This document shows positions 23,224 through 34,263 of a stretch of 64,000 bases of DNA, piece after piece. Position numbers and translations under genes: made by a program. Every line of letters starts with the position of its first letter. Positions within the stretch are counted from its first letter, which is position 1. Origin of the DNA: Isochrysis galbana (taxonomy: Eukaryota > Haptophyta > Isochrysidales > Isochrysidaceae); contig CM030943.1 in NCBI GenBank assembly GCA_018136815.1, positions 1,609,978 to 1,673,977 on the forward strand, given 5' to 3'. The notes below the pieces were generated by a model that saw only the letters and a list, made by a program, of their open reading frames with translations, was not told the origin of the DNA and searched no databases.

Positions 23224-23740
23224 TATTGTATGCAAGGCCTTCGTGCTCGCGTCTCCAACACTTTCTTGACCATTCGCGACTGGGCAGAGGCCGGAGGCAA
23301 GGGAATGCAGCCACACCGCCACACCGCCGCACCGCGCCACACCTCCCATGATGGACAGTGGCTACGTGATGTCATAGAAGTTTTTCTTACGGTAACGAAT
23401 CATTTTATTACGTATCTACTAGTCTCACCTCGTACTCATGGTAGCGCCAGCCTCACGTCGCCCTCTCACCCCGCGCACACGCGCCGGCAAGTTTTCTTTT
23501 TGCGTTGAGGGGCCCAGACGCACCCAAATATCCTTGAAATATCCACAGATATCTAATTCCAAAAAATCTGCCCAAACATCCAGGAGATATATCCGGATAT
23601 TTTGGCCTACCCCTACTCACATACAAGTCCCATGACATCTCGTCCGTAGTTTGATCGCGGTGCAGGTACCAATTCTTGCGCACGTAAACGAGGCGAAAAG
23701 AATTAGAATTAGATTAACTTCAAGACACAATATCTATATA

Positions 23741-23915
23741 CCCATATGACTATAGTCTGATCATAGTCAGTGATTCAAGCTCCCATGCTATGACTAGTGG
23801 TCAATAGTCAGAGGGCTATGCATGACTAGTAGTCTATAGTCAGAGGCTATGGTGTGACTATGACTGCATAGTCAAGGCCCATAGAATGACTAAGATTGAA
23901 TCACTTGAATCACGT
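23741..23915. repeat. ATAGTCA/TGACTAT motif cluster inside a 10-bp inverted repeat
   Basis: About nine copies of ATAGTCA or near variants in both orientations occupy 23,747-23,892. Most of them lie between GTGATTCAAG (23,770-23,779) and its exact complement CTTGAATCAC (23,904-23,913). The region is AT-rich against its surroundings and non-coding; it may be a small non-autonomous element or a binding-site array. Confidence 0.55.
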
Positions 23916-24136
23916 ACAGCCCTGTGATAAACAGGTCACTCAGCAGCACAGGAGGAGGGCGAGAACACGCCGCTGAGGACAGGTGCACCCCGCTCCGCTC
24001 GGACGGACCCCCCAAAAGACCCGAGCCCCTAAGTAGAGCACGAGGGGAGTTGCCGCAAGGCGGGAAATGAGGGTGGGAAAGGGAAAAGGGCGTGGCTACG
24101 AGGGAACGTTCCAGTGCCACGAGTGAGGCGAGAATA

Positions 24137-25564
24137 TTAAAAAGTTTTTTTTATGAGTGCCTCGTCGTCGTCGATTTCGAAGAAGCGCGAGTTGTCCAGG
24201 TTCTCATTGTCGACAGTGTTGCCTGCCCCCCAAGCACCTCGGGCTCCGTCCTCAACAACGACGAGGTTGTTTGCGGGCTGTGGGCTGTGCTGGCCACGTG
24301 GCCCGTCGTCGTCGAGGCTGTGCGGCTGCAAGTTTTGCATTTCCTCACTGTTGCAATCATCCGTGAGCGAGAAGTTGCTCCGTTCGATGCCGCCGTCCTT
24401 GGTGATGTCCTGAATGTGCTCATCACGCGCCCATGCGCACGCGATGCGATGGAAGCGCATGGCGTTCTCGCCCAACAAGTGCTGCGAGTCGGTGATGGCC
24501 AGCCGCGCCCGAATGTTGGGCAATGTCTTCAATGCAGCGATGGCCAGCTCGTCCGTGAGGGGCCGGGGCATACCCTGGGTCGGGTGGATGCTCTAGCCTT
24601 GGCGTCGACATCGGCGGCGCGGCGCGAAGACCCATGGTTGACAGCGGCGGAGCGCAGCGTCCTCACGGCGAGGCGTGAAGTGGGGTCTAGGCGTGAAGGG
24701 CACCGGTGGTGCGTGGAGGTCTTCGGGGTGCCAGTAGATTGGAGCGGGAGTGAAATCAGCCCGAGGAGCGGAGCGAGAGGCGTAAGGGAGCGCCCCCACA
24801 GAAGTGCGAGGTGGGGCAGCCGAGTGAGGCTCCGACGGACGCGCGGTCGAAGGAGGAAGCGGCTTATTCGGCACCGGAGGGTCCGCCATCTCTTCCGCGG
24901 CCGTCGGGGTGGTGGGAGCCCGCAGGGCTATGACATGGGCGTTAAGACCCGCTATCATCTATCATCTCGAGGAGAGCAGTGTGCTCTCGGTCGCGCTTCT
25001 CGTCTCGAAGTTGTTGAGCTTCGATCGCGGACTGCATGTAGGCGAGGCAACCGGCCAAGAGGTCAGCGGCGGAGGGAGGGAGCCTCGCTCACGTGTTCCC
25101 ACGCGTTGACGCGTTGTCCTCGAGCGGGTGGGCATGGGGGTCGAGCTTCGGGTAGCCCGAGGTCCCGAGGAAGGTGAGCTCAGCTCGCTCGCGGAATGGA
25201 TCTACGAGCAGCGGCTCGTCTGATGGAGCGATGGAGCGGTGGATGGCGCCGCTGTGTTCGAGGGGTCTTGCGGAGACTCGGAGGAGCCGCCGGCTCCGAC
25301 GAAGTGGACCACTTGTGGGCCAAAAGAGGTTCCCGCTGCTCCCATGGACAGAGGGGGAGCGGGACTGTGAGAGGGCGCGGTCGTAGGCGCCAAGGCAGAT
25401 TTTGTGCTTGTCGAACACGCGATGACTACAGACTCATAGGCATAGGCAGAGGGTCGTTCGATCGAGCCGGCAGCTGACGCGGTCGTGGAAGGTTCGTTGA
25501 TTGTTGCTGGCGGGAAGATGTCTGACAGATCATAGTAAGAGTCGGGTCTGAGAGTGTCTGCCAT
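24137..25564 (-). pseudogene. Gag-like retroelement relic, frame-broken
   Basis: On the minus strand an ORF starts at 25,564 (MADTLRPDSYYDLSDIF). Coherent coding continues through at least two frame changes: DEPLLVDPFRERAELTFLG near 25,170, a MQSAIEAQQLRDEKRE helix near 25,030, and a Pro-rich stretch. It ends with LDNSRFFEIDDDEALI before TAA at about 24,137. A 35-bp piece of it (tgtcgaacacgcgatgactacagactcatagg) recurs at 54,287-54,320. The downstream edge carries gtgaggcgagaatattaaaa, also found at 39,875. A retroelement origin is inferred from repetition and decay, not from a recognised domain. Confidence 0.45.
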
Positions 25565-25599
25565 CGAGCGCTACGAGCGATGAGGTAGACTTACGGTCG

Positions 25600-26335
25600 G
25601 AGGATTGTGACGCGTGGCGTCGGAGAGTAGAGACGAGGCTAGCTAGCGAGCTAGGGGAAGAGAGAGAATGAGAATGAGAGCTTCTTAGGTCCGAGGTAGA
25701 CACGGGAGACTACTGCGCATGGACTCAAAAAGTCAAAAAGTCTGAGGGCACAGAACCACACAAACTAACCCAAACGGGGCGAAAACTAACCACACCTGGC
25801 GGACGGACGGCCAGGCGTCGGCACCAGGGCAATTCAGCAACGCGCAGACATGCGACAGAGGGGTCGGCACAACTAGGGCAGACCTCGCTGGGGAGCTACG
25901 ACCGATGGACGAGAGAAGACAGAAGAGAGTCATGGAACATTTGATGACATCGAGAGAAAGTAAGAGAAGAGGCGGTATACCAATCGACGAGACCTTGAGG
26001 CTTAAAATAACCGAGTAGCGAGACGACACATGTTCGAATAGAGCGCGTGGGACAGCCGTGGGCAGGCCCATACCGAGTAGCGAGACGAGAGCTAGATGTA
26101 GCATGGTCTTAGCGACACAAGAGGGGCCGAGATCGGAGGACACCTAATTAAGCGTACACGCGTACACCAAGGCACATGGGGACTATGAGCCCCTTCTAAT
26201 ACAAAACTCCAGACAATTTGTTTGGTTGACTGCTTGTACGAGTACTCTGGAGTAGAGAGGAGCTAGGAAGTGAGATGCGGAGTATCTAGAGTAGGAGTAA
26301 AGTAAGCTCTAGTAGCTTCATTCCTGTGCGGAAGG
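25600..26335. other. Intergenic with a dispersed ~250-bp repeat
   Basis: The complement of about 25,950-26,200 (catgtgcctt...gtgtacg...ttaattaggtgtcctccgatct...ctaagaccatgctacaYctag...ctcgtctcgctactcggtatgggcctgcc) is repeated on the plus strand at 43,708-43,945. The repeat has no coding signal I can name and could be an LTR fragment. Confidence 0.6.
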
Positions 26336-26364
26336 ACAACAACAGCCACCGACCACGCGAGGTT

Positions 26365-26406
26365 GGGGGGGGGAGGGGGGGGGAGGGGGGGGGAGGGGGA
26401 GGGGGG

Positions 26407-26441
<35 letters not shown>

Positions 26442-26580
26442 CGCACGGCGGCCGGTGGCGCGAGGGGAGGAGGCGCCCACGGGGGGAGGGGGGGGGGGGG
26501 GGGGAGGGCGGGGAAGGGAGGGGAGGGGGGAAGGGGCGGGAGGGGGGGAGGGCGGGAGGGGGGAAGGGCGCGGGGGGCAC
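26365..26580 (+). repeat. Poly-G / G-quadruplex-prone block
   Basis: Many runs of 5 to about 30 consecutive G on the plus strand, switching sharply at about 26,580 to a C/T-rich stretch. It lies 480-700 bp upstream of the eIF4B-like start. Confidence 0.9.
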
Positions 26581-26990
26581 GGAGCCCCCTCCCTCCCTCC
26601 CCCACCTTCCCCCCCTTTCCCTCTCTCCCCGTGCTCGCGCGCCCCTTCCGCGTCGTCCCTCCTCTCTCCCTCTCGCTCTTCTCCCTCTCTTCTCCATCTC
26701 TGCGCCCCTCTTCTTCCCTTCACTAACCCTCCCCCCCCCTCTCTCTCCCTTTCCCTCTCTCTCCCCTCCCTCCATCTTCCTCTTCCCTTCCCCCCCCCCC
26801 CCTTTCTCTCATTCTCTCTCCCTCTCTCTCTCTCTCTACGCGTCAGCGGTGGAGGTGCGTGACTCCTCCCCTCCCCTCCCCCCCCATCCCCCTCTTCCTC
26901 TCTCCTTCCCTCTCCCTCCCTCTCCCTCTCTCCCTCTTCCTTCCGTTCTCTGCCCACTGGCCCCTCCTCCGTGCACTAAGAGCCACCCTC
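26580..26990 (+). promoter_or_regulatory. Coding-strand polypyrimidine tract before the eIF4B-like gene
   Basis: ctctctccctctc and ccctcccc repeats extend to within about 70 bp of ATG 27,061 on the gene's coding strand. Confidence 0.5.
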
Positions 26991-27060
26991 GCCGCCCGCC
27001 GCGCAGGAAGACCCACACCCTCCCACTCCCTTTCACACTCTCTCGACAGCCACCCGCAGC

Positions 27061-28403
27061 ATGGGCAAAGGGCAAAAGACCAAGTTCAAGGCTGTCTCGC
27101 TCCAAGAGTTCACAGCCGATGTTGTGCGAAGCGATCCCAACGCGCTGCCCACGGCACCGCGCGAGGATACCGGGTGCGCATCAGTGCTCTGCGCCCAGCA
27201 TCAGCATGCCCGTCACACACTCTTCTGGGCAGATGCTGGTGTGGCAGACGGTCACGACACATACGAGGCTTCTACCCTCTCATCAATCCTCCTCCTGTCC
27301 CATGCAGCGACGGTTACGGCGACCGCTATGGTGACCGGTATGATCGTCGCGATGGGGACCGATTTGGCCGTGGCCGGGACGCCTACTACGATGAGCATGG
27401 CGAGCGCGTGGAGCACGTGTCGGAAGCTGACACGGTTTCTTCGTGGCGCGGTGGTGGTGGCGGTGGCGGTGGCGGTGGTAGCAGCTTTGGCGACCGCGGC
27501 GGCTTTGGCGACCGCGACCGTGGCGGCTTCGGCGACCGCGACCGTGGCGGCTTCGGCGACCGTGACCGTGGCGGCGGCTTTGGCGACCGTGACCGTGGCG
27601 GCGGCTTTGGCGACCGCGACCGCGGCGGCGGCTTCGGCGACCGCGACCGCGGCGGCGGCTTCGGCGACCGCGGCGATCGTGATGGGTATGGTGACCGCGG
27701 CGGTTTCGGGGGTCGTGGCCGCTTCGATGAGCGTGGAGGCGATGATGACCGAGGTCCTCCGCGCCGTGAGCCCTACGAGCGTTCGGCCGGCTTCAATCCC
27801 TTCGGCAAGGGGCGCACGGTAGACACATCCGAGCTCGATAATGATCCTCGTTTCCAGCGCGGACCAGCACGCGAGGACGGGCCGCGCGGCGGCATGGATG
27901 GAGATCGCGGCGAAGATCGTCGCGGCTTTGGCGATCGTAGCGGGTACGGCGATCGCGGCGAAGATCGGTTTGCTCGTCGCTCCGATCCGAGCGACGACCG
28001 CTTCGCCCAACGCGGCGCGGCCTTCGAGCCGCGTGCCGCCCCTCCGGAGCGCGATGCTCCAACGCGGCCCCGCCTCAACCTCACTAAACGAACTGTGCCC
28101 TTGGAGGAATCGCGCCAACAAGCACTGCCAAGCGGAAAGCCCAACCCGTTTGGAGGGGCCGCTCCCCGCAAGGTCGACCCTGAGCTCGAGAAGAAGCTGG
28201 ATGAGAAGACGGCAATCACGCCGCCCCCTGACCGCAATGCGACTGGACCTCCGCGCCCCAAGCCCAACCCCTTTGGTGGCGCGGCTCCCATCAAGACGTC
28301 GTACGGTGAGCTCGAAAAGCCACCGTCCGCTGAGGAGAAGGCCGCCGCTGATGTCGCTGCGGCGCAGGTGACCGAAGCTGCCGCCAACCTTTCGGTGTCG
28401 TAA
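27061..28403 (+). CDS. eIF4B-like translation initiation factor
   Basis: Two exons, 27,061-27,173 and 27,308-28,403, join in frame (402 aa; intron gtgcgc...gcag, 134 bp). Exon 1 has the eIF4B-type start ending in LPTAPRE. Exon 2 holds a DRYDRRDGDRFGRGRD segment, a poly-Gly run, and seven tandem GGFGDRDR-type repeats at about residues 100-160. RPRLNLTKRTVPL follows, then two KPNPFGGA motifs near the end. KPNPFGGA and RPRLNL are hallmarks of plant-type eIF4B, which stimulates the eIF4A helicase during mRNA scanning. The repeats (24 or 27 bp units at 27,500-27,680) look recently expanded. Another RGG-type RNA-binding protein remains possible. Confidence 0.7.
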
Positions 28404-29240
28404 GGTCCATATCGACGGCCCGTAACGCAGATCAATCGTCTTGATCGGGTCACTCTCACGCTACAAGCGCGACGAGCATGGGCATGCGTGCTTCAAAGCA
28501 CTAGCACACGCCTATCCACGGCAGGCGATGGAATGAGTAAGGTCGCGTTAGAAGAACCGAGCAGCCCGGACGTGTGCACTGAATGTTGGCCTGCACCTTC
28601 TTCACGATCCTAGAGAAGTGCCCTGGCTCGGATCTGCGGCCAATTGGATCGAATTGCGAAATGTCTCCTCGCAACCTCGTTCTGCGCGAAGGTTGCGCGC
28701 ATGCTGCTCGGCATGGCCACCTCGAACAAATGGTAATGTGTGTCTTGGAGCCTTCTCCGTTGGCCTGCAATCTGTTCGAACGGGGGACAATCGAAAATAA
28801 GGTGGCGAGGCAGGACTTCGCCGCTCATTGAGGGGCCGAACACTCTTTGTTGGTAGAGAATCCAAAGGCGTGTGGACCTGATAGTAAGGATGCTCGCCGC
28901 GGCGGACTCTCGTCGTCCGTGGCTTGTGAACACATCTGTCGACCGGTGCTCTTTGTGGCACAAGGCAGTGTAAGAGTTGCTTGACCTGCAAGAGTTTGGA
29001 TAAATTGGAGGCCATCAAGGGTGAAAGGCTTGCTCAAGGCTCCTGCGGACTACGCACCTTTTCGGCAGCACAAGACCGAAGTCCTACATTGCGGAATTCG
29101 ACAGTCTGTAAGCACTTGCGCCTGAGCAGAGCGCCTCCAAGCAGGTGCCTGTTGCTGAAGCGGCGGGGCCTTTGCTTTAGCCGTTCGATTGAGGTTTGTG
29201 AATGATGAATACGTGATGATAAATGCGTGTGTGTTCACCT
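28404..29240 (-). pseudogene. Possible LINE C-terminal relic
   Basis: On the minus strand, in the frame closing at 28,610, an LCHKEHRSTDVF segment is followed by LWILYQQRVFG and RHLIFDCPPFEQI. This spacing resembles the zinc-binding region after a reverse transcriptase (Cys-x-x-Cys...His...Cys), although one Cys is altered. It is not related in sequence to the 16-kb LINE. No intact ORF exists in this stretch, so the call is tentative. Confidence 0.3.
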
Positions 29241-29401
29241 ATGTGGTGTTGCCGTTAGTCGGAGCTTCAGGGATGCTGCATGTGGTTCGCCCGCTTCCCT
29301 CCTCGCATCGACATTCTCTCTTCCGGTCTGTCAACCATGGCAACAGATGATATCTGATATCCGACATCCATGTCTTACTATCCTTACGTATTAAACTTTC
29401 A

Positions 29402-31214
29402 AATAAGTTTATACTTGGTTGCGATGGAGCGCGCCGGCGTGACTCCCCTCTCCTCCGGGCCCCCAGCCGAGGGCGCCCCCCCAGCCCCCATGGACCAGTC
29501 GCTGGCGAAGCGGCCGCGTCCACCCTCAGAGGCCGAGCAGGTGCGTGCGCCCCAGGTCGCGCCCTACGGCCCGTGGCCATGGCCACACCACCCACAGCAG
29601 CCATGCTGGCCTCCCCCATGGGGGGCAGCAGACTGCAGACCACAGGGAGACAGCACCTGGCGGACAAGACCAACACTCCATTGTTGGGCATGCCTTACGC
29701 CTTACGCCTTACGGGAGAGGCCCCTCCGCACGACTCACGACTCCCACCTTGGCAAGAGTCGCGCCGCCTCGGCGGCGCGGCGGCCCATGGCCGGGTGGCC
29801 CTCATGGGCACAACTCTCTGACAGGCACCACCATTACGCATCTGAGCATATTACCACTCTGGCCACACGGAACGAAACCGAAACCGACAGGCACGACACC
29901 CAGACAGAACACACGCACTCAAAACCCCCACTTGGGACGCTTCAAGCTCTCAAGACCGACCTCCATCCCGACCAACAACCCTACTGGCTCAGCCTCGTCG
30001 CGACGCGCTGCGCCAGTCACCACCCCGCCATCAGGGAGCTTCTTCGCCAATCTTGGGAGTGCCCAGTCCGGCCACACGAAGCTGAGGCGGACCAATGGCT
30101 TGCATCCTCCATCCTTGACTCTCTCGACCACAGCTGCCAGCGGGTCGTTAATTTTGTCTCCGACTGCACACCGCACGCCCTGGAGAGCGGCCGCGCTCTC
30201 CTACGCGGTATCGAAGCTCTTGGCACCCCCCGCACCGGCCCGGCGGCCCGCGCCGCTGAGCGAGCTTTTCAATCCTACGCCCCCTTCACCCTCGGGATGG
30301 AACCGGACGCTGTTGGCTTCGCGGCGCGCATAGCCATCCGCCGCTACAAGCGCCTCCCGGAGTTCCCCGCGCACGATGCTCAGGCCGTCCAAAAGATGCT
30401 CATCCGTAAGCTCCCGGACGGCGCGGCCGCCAGCCGCGACGAACTCCTAGACAGGCTCTACGCGGCGGAGATCAAAGGCAAGGTTGAGTGGAGCGTCGGC
30501 GAGCTCATCGAAAGCCTCTCCTTGTGGCTGCGTCCGCGACCTTCGCGCAGCGTCACCCACACCGCCGTTGTTGCGCCAACCCCACCATCGCCCCCCCCGC
30601 AGTCGCCCCCGCAGTCACCGCCGCCGAGCACCGTGGCCAACGCCGCTTCTCGTCCCTCCTCCCAATGCTTCATATGCGGCAAGCCGGGCTGCTCCTCGCG
30701 CACATGCCCCGCGAAGTGCGGTAGGTGCCGAGATAAACTGTGTCCCGGAGCTCGCGACACCGCTGCGTGCGTTGTCCACGCCGCCACAGCGCCCGCGCTC
30801 GACAACCTGCGCAACGCTCTCGGCGAGCCCGTCCCCATGCGGGTATACGAGCACCTTCTCCGCTTGTGGTACGAGCGGCGCCACCCGCCTACCTCCCGTG
30901 CACATGCAGCGGCCGCCGCCGTGCCACTCGCCTTGGCCCCACCAGACAACGACGCCGTCATCGACGAATACCTCGCGGCAGTCGACCGTGCCGACGCCCA
31001 TGGCGCCTGCTCCCCGACTGATGAGCCCCGCACGTCCACTGTCGGCGCACTTGCCTACACGGCCTCGGCCGCTGTCGCCGCAGACGTCGTTTCCTTCCAA
31101 GCGTGTGCAGCCGCATCGACATCCTCGCCTATTATCGTTGACTTCCAAGTCGACGGTGGCTCCAATGCCAACATCCTCGCGCATCCGGCAGAAGGGGAAT
31201 CAATCGCACCATAA
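29402..31214 (+). mobile_element. Truncated retroelement with gag-like ORF and protease start
   Basis: A 5' hairpin (29,402-29,419) precedes ATG 29,424; the frame runs 596 aa to 31,214. It starts with the MERA...AKRPRPP leader shared with other elements here. Residues 210-370 form a helical, capsid-like region. A Cys-rich zinc knuckle (CFICGKPGCSSRTC...CGRC) sits near 415-435. The end VDFQVDGGSNANIL near 573-586 resembles the active site of a retroviral-type aspartic protease but has Gly where Thr/Ser is usual. The frame stops right after it, so protease, RT and integrase are missing. Confidence 0.65.
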
Positions 31215-31660
31215 ATAAGCCATAAGCCCATACATAACGGAAACGAGGGGCAATCTTGCTACGCAGGATCCCAAGAGACCTACCGAATAAGACGAGAGAA
31301 GTGCGATGTGCCTAAGGGGGAGATACGAAGAGGTCGCAAATTAAACCTGATTGCAATCACTTGAAGACTGAAGCAGATAAATAAATAAACGCAGAGAAGA
31401 TAGCAAATTAAACCTATTTGCGAGGCGCCTGGGAGCCTGGGAGGAAGAGGAAGAAAGAAAGGTGGGGAAACTTCTCTTCTCGTCGAGAGAAAGAGAGAGA
31501 GCGCTCCACAACCCAAGATCCTGTGCGTCCACGCGAAGCTTTTGGCCGAGAACGAGAGAAAGCAGAGAATTATAACGATAAATACCGAACGACGAAAAGA
31601 AGCCTAACGAGCGAGCGTCGATTCGCGAATGGCGACATGGGAGCAGCCGCATGATCTGCG
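31215..31660. other. Intergenic between two gag relics
   Basis: AT-richer sequence after the truncated gag/protease ORF; no recognised feature. It holds aaattaaacctRattgc in two copies (31,337 and 31,405). Confidence 0.4.
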
Positions 31661-32157
31661 GTCAAAGTTGCTCCGCCATAAGGCGGTCCAAGCTGGGGGC
31701 AACTCTGGGGGTGTGCAGTTGGGGTCATGCCAAATGGGGGAGTTGGGTAGAATTGTAAGAGGCCGGGCCAAGCCTGTGCCTCGTGCCTGCGCATGAGATT
31801 GGTGCCGCGGCTTTGTGGGAGCCCAGCCCGAGTGCTTTCCCTATGGGATGCGGCGCTTGGTCGCTCTGACCCCCTGGGAGGCTGGCCATTTGTGGCAGGA
31901 GGGAGCTGTGGAGTGTGTGGGCCATGGTCCATGGTGGCCTAGGCCTGGCCTTGGGCGCAGTTGTGCTAGGGCATTAGGGGTGGCACGAGCGGCTTGGCTC
32001 GTGCGCGCCTGAGTCAGGTGGGCAGGGGGGCGCCCTCTCGTAGGCGCTTCGGGTGCGCGGCGTCGGTTCTGGCCCGATCGTCCGTCGCGGCGGGGTTGGT
32101 GGCAGGGGAGGAGGGGAGTGGCGTGCGCTCCATAACCCCATCCTTTCAAAGATAGTT
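31640..32157 (-). pseudogene. Inverted gag-leader relic
   Basis: Minus strand: the hairpin at 32,155-32,138 is followed by ATGGAGCGCACGCC at 32,133 and a short frame with a basic AHPKRLRE motif, matching the MER...PKRPR leaders at 13,365, 29,424 and 39,770. Further down, frames with GPWPTHSTAP and FYPTPPFGM resemble the Pro-rich gag leader of the 29.4-kb copy. Several frameshifts are present. Confidence 0.5.
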
Positions 32158-32372
32158 GCACTACTATACTACACATGATAGATATGCGACAGTTCGACAT
32201 CAATATCAAATTGGCTTGAACTGTACAAGCGGGTGAAAATTCGTCTTTGAAAGGAGTACGCGCGCTGTTGGATGACTCCTTTTGCTTTCTCTCTGGGTAC
32301 CTTGACCCCAGATGAACATGAAGAGTGTATGGCATGATTGAGATACTGCGGAGACTAGTATCTTTGTGCATC

Positions 32373-33082
32373 TCATTTCTTCTTCGCCGGCTTTTTACCC
32401 CCTTCGCCCCCTGATATCGGCATAGATGCCGCCATTTCCAGCAACGGCATACCTGTTACAGGGCCCTGAGGCCAAGGCAGTCGCATTGCGGCAGTCTTTG
32501 GGCCGGGGCCGTGGTAAAATCTTTGCTCAAAGATCTCATTTTCTCTCATCATAATGGATTTCTGGATGTGATCTGAATCTGGCCGGCGCACGTAGCCATA
32601 CGCCTCCATGTCCTCTTTTGTCTTTGCCTATGCAGAGAAGCGCATCAAAACCATGAGCGATATCGCGTTTCTCGGATACGACGGCCAGGAGATTCGCATG
32701 CAGCTCTGCTAGCTGTATGCAGGCAATCAGCCACCGAGCAAATGGCAGCCGTACCTTCGATGGCAGAGGTGCTTTGATCTTTCCGGGGAACTCCAGCCAA
32801 AGATCGCCCTTAGAAACCCCAACCACTGTCGCCTGAGCCCCGAGCGGCGTCTGAAAGAGGCATGGCAAGCAGCGGCTAGTGAACGAAAGCTTTTGTGAGC
32901 AGCGGCTAGTGAGCGAAAGCTTTTGTGTGTGCCACACGAGAGCAGTGAGCACACGGAGCTGGCAGCCAGCTCGCCTGAATAATATCGTGGACGTTGACTC
33001 CCCATGGGAACAGATCCTCAGGAGCCGTCGACATAGAATCCTTCTGGCTGCCCTTCTTGCTCTTGGCGGCCTTCTTCGGCAT
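32373..33082 (-). CDS. Unknown 177-aa protein with Lys-rich ends, three exons
   Basis: Exons 33,082-32,975, 32,850-32,680 and 32,627-32,373 join in phase 0 throughout. The first intron uses a GC donor (CAG|gcgagc...tttcag); the second is only 52 bp (gtatcc...catag). The protein begins MPKKAAKSKKGS, has APEDLFPWGVNVHD, a central KVRLPFARWLIACIQLAELHANL helix, DSDHIQKSIMMRENEIFEQRF, and ends GGKKPAKKK. The coherent frame across both junctions argues for a real, expressed gene. I do not recognise the family. The first intron contains a 30-bp tandem duplication (agcagcggctagtgaRcgaaagcttttgtg, 32,871-32,930). Confidence 0.6.
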
Positions 33083-33366
33083 GGGGGCTGCCCGCTCACT
33101 CGCCGAGCCGTCCTCACCCTGCAGCGCGCCTCGGTCAGCGCTCGCGGCGGATGAAACGTTGGAACCGACGTTTCATTTTCCTTCTTGTTCTCTCTAGAGT
33201 AGACAATATTTGTGGCGGCACCACGGGGACCAACACTCTGCGAGGAGCAAGAAGCAACCATCTCTGCACGAGGACTACACACTACTCGCTTACGCGCCAG
33301 CCTATCAGACCAATTTTGCCTTGGCTCGACGAGGCCACCGCCTGCGAGCCGTGGTCGGCTCGCTAT

Positions 33367-33556
33367 CCTAGATGGGAAATACGTATTTACCGTATTTGGC
33401 CAGAGGCCAAATACATATGTATTTGGCTGTATTTGAAGCGCGTCCGGGGTCCGGGGTTGTAGGCCTCGAATGTATTTGAACTGTATTTGGCCGGAAGCCA
33501 AATACATATGTATTTGGCTGTATTTGCAGGCCCCAGCACCGTATTTCCCATCTAGG
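33367..33556. mobile_element. Complete hAT-like MITE, 190 bp
   Basis: Terminal inverted repeats CCTAGATGGGAAATACG / CGTATTTCCCATCTAGG are flanked by a perfect 8-bp duplication, ctcgctat (33,359-33,366 and 33,557-33,564). Inside, gtatttggcc-aRaggccaaatac foldback units occur twice around a catatg, so the whole element can fold on itself. A second copy lies at 43,307-43,514, and single ends lie at 2581 and 3722. Confidence 0.9.
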
Positions 33557-33564
33557 CTCGCTAT

Positions 33565-34230
33565 TGCTTTTGGGATGAGGGGGTGGGGTGGGGCTATAAT
33601 GCACCTGTGAAACGCAAACCTGAAACCTGTTCATCGTTACCCACAGAAAAGCTCAAACTTGTACGAATTTAAAAACTACTACTGCTACTACTACTGGGTT
33701 CTGGGTTTCCGAAAAACATGCCTGCTATGGTTAGCCCTAGCCTTGAAGTAGTGTGCTGTGTGCGGGGCCCCTCAACGCCTTCAAAAGCGTTTTGCTGCTT
33801 TTGGTGTACTGTGTACTGGATGGGATGCGGGGGAGGGTCGGGATATAAGGGAGTGCCCCCCCCCCCGGATTAGATATAAGTTGAACATCCAGATGGCCAA
33901 GCACCAAGCATCAAGCATGGCCCCGGCCCGGAATCCGGGACGGAAATGTTGCGTTAGTGTCCGACTTCTAGTGGGGTTGGCTAGGTCACAACACAGCGCC
34001 ATTATATAGTAGTAGCATGTTATTTGCATGCTGTTGCACGCCGCATTGCCGCGGGCAACAACAAAGCAAAGCAAAGGCGCACGAGCATCGAGGCTAAGCA
34101 AGCAACACCGACAAATACACAAACAAGCCAACAAGAGCATGGATGGTGTGCGGCGCCCCAAAAACGCTCCATTACCGAAGAAACATCATCGGCACAGCAC
34201 CAATAGCAGTCCAAGAGGTCGCCAGAGCAG
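33565..34230. other. Intergenic with retroelement 3' fragment
   Basis: aatccgggacggaaatgttgcg...ctagtggggttggctagg at 33,931-33,987 matches 60,580-60,629 near the end of the 59.8-kb element. Nothing else was recognised before the CCDC146 3' end. Confidence 0.5.
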
Positions 34231-34263
34231 CGCTGGATGAGCGGCTCAAAGGCCTTGGCTAAG

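Noticed and set aside
24092-25177. 361-codon plus-strand ORF
   Set aside because: The minus strand has the more protein-like frames (FFEIDDDEALI end, MADTLRPDSYYDL start); the plus frame is a GC-driven shadow without motifs.
26286-27334. Gly- or Pro-rich ORFs over the G/C homopolymers
   Set aside because: Composition is dictated by homopolymer tracts; no conserved segment appears until the eIF4B-like start.
27252-28121. 289-codon minus-strand ORF opposite the eIF4B-like repeats
   Set aside because: It is an antisense reading of the GDR repeats (Ala/Val/Thr repeats) with no independent support.
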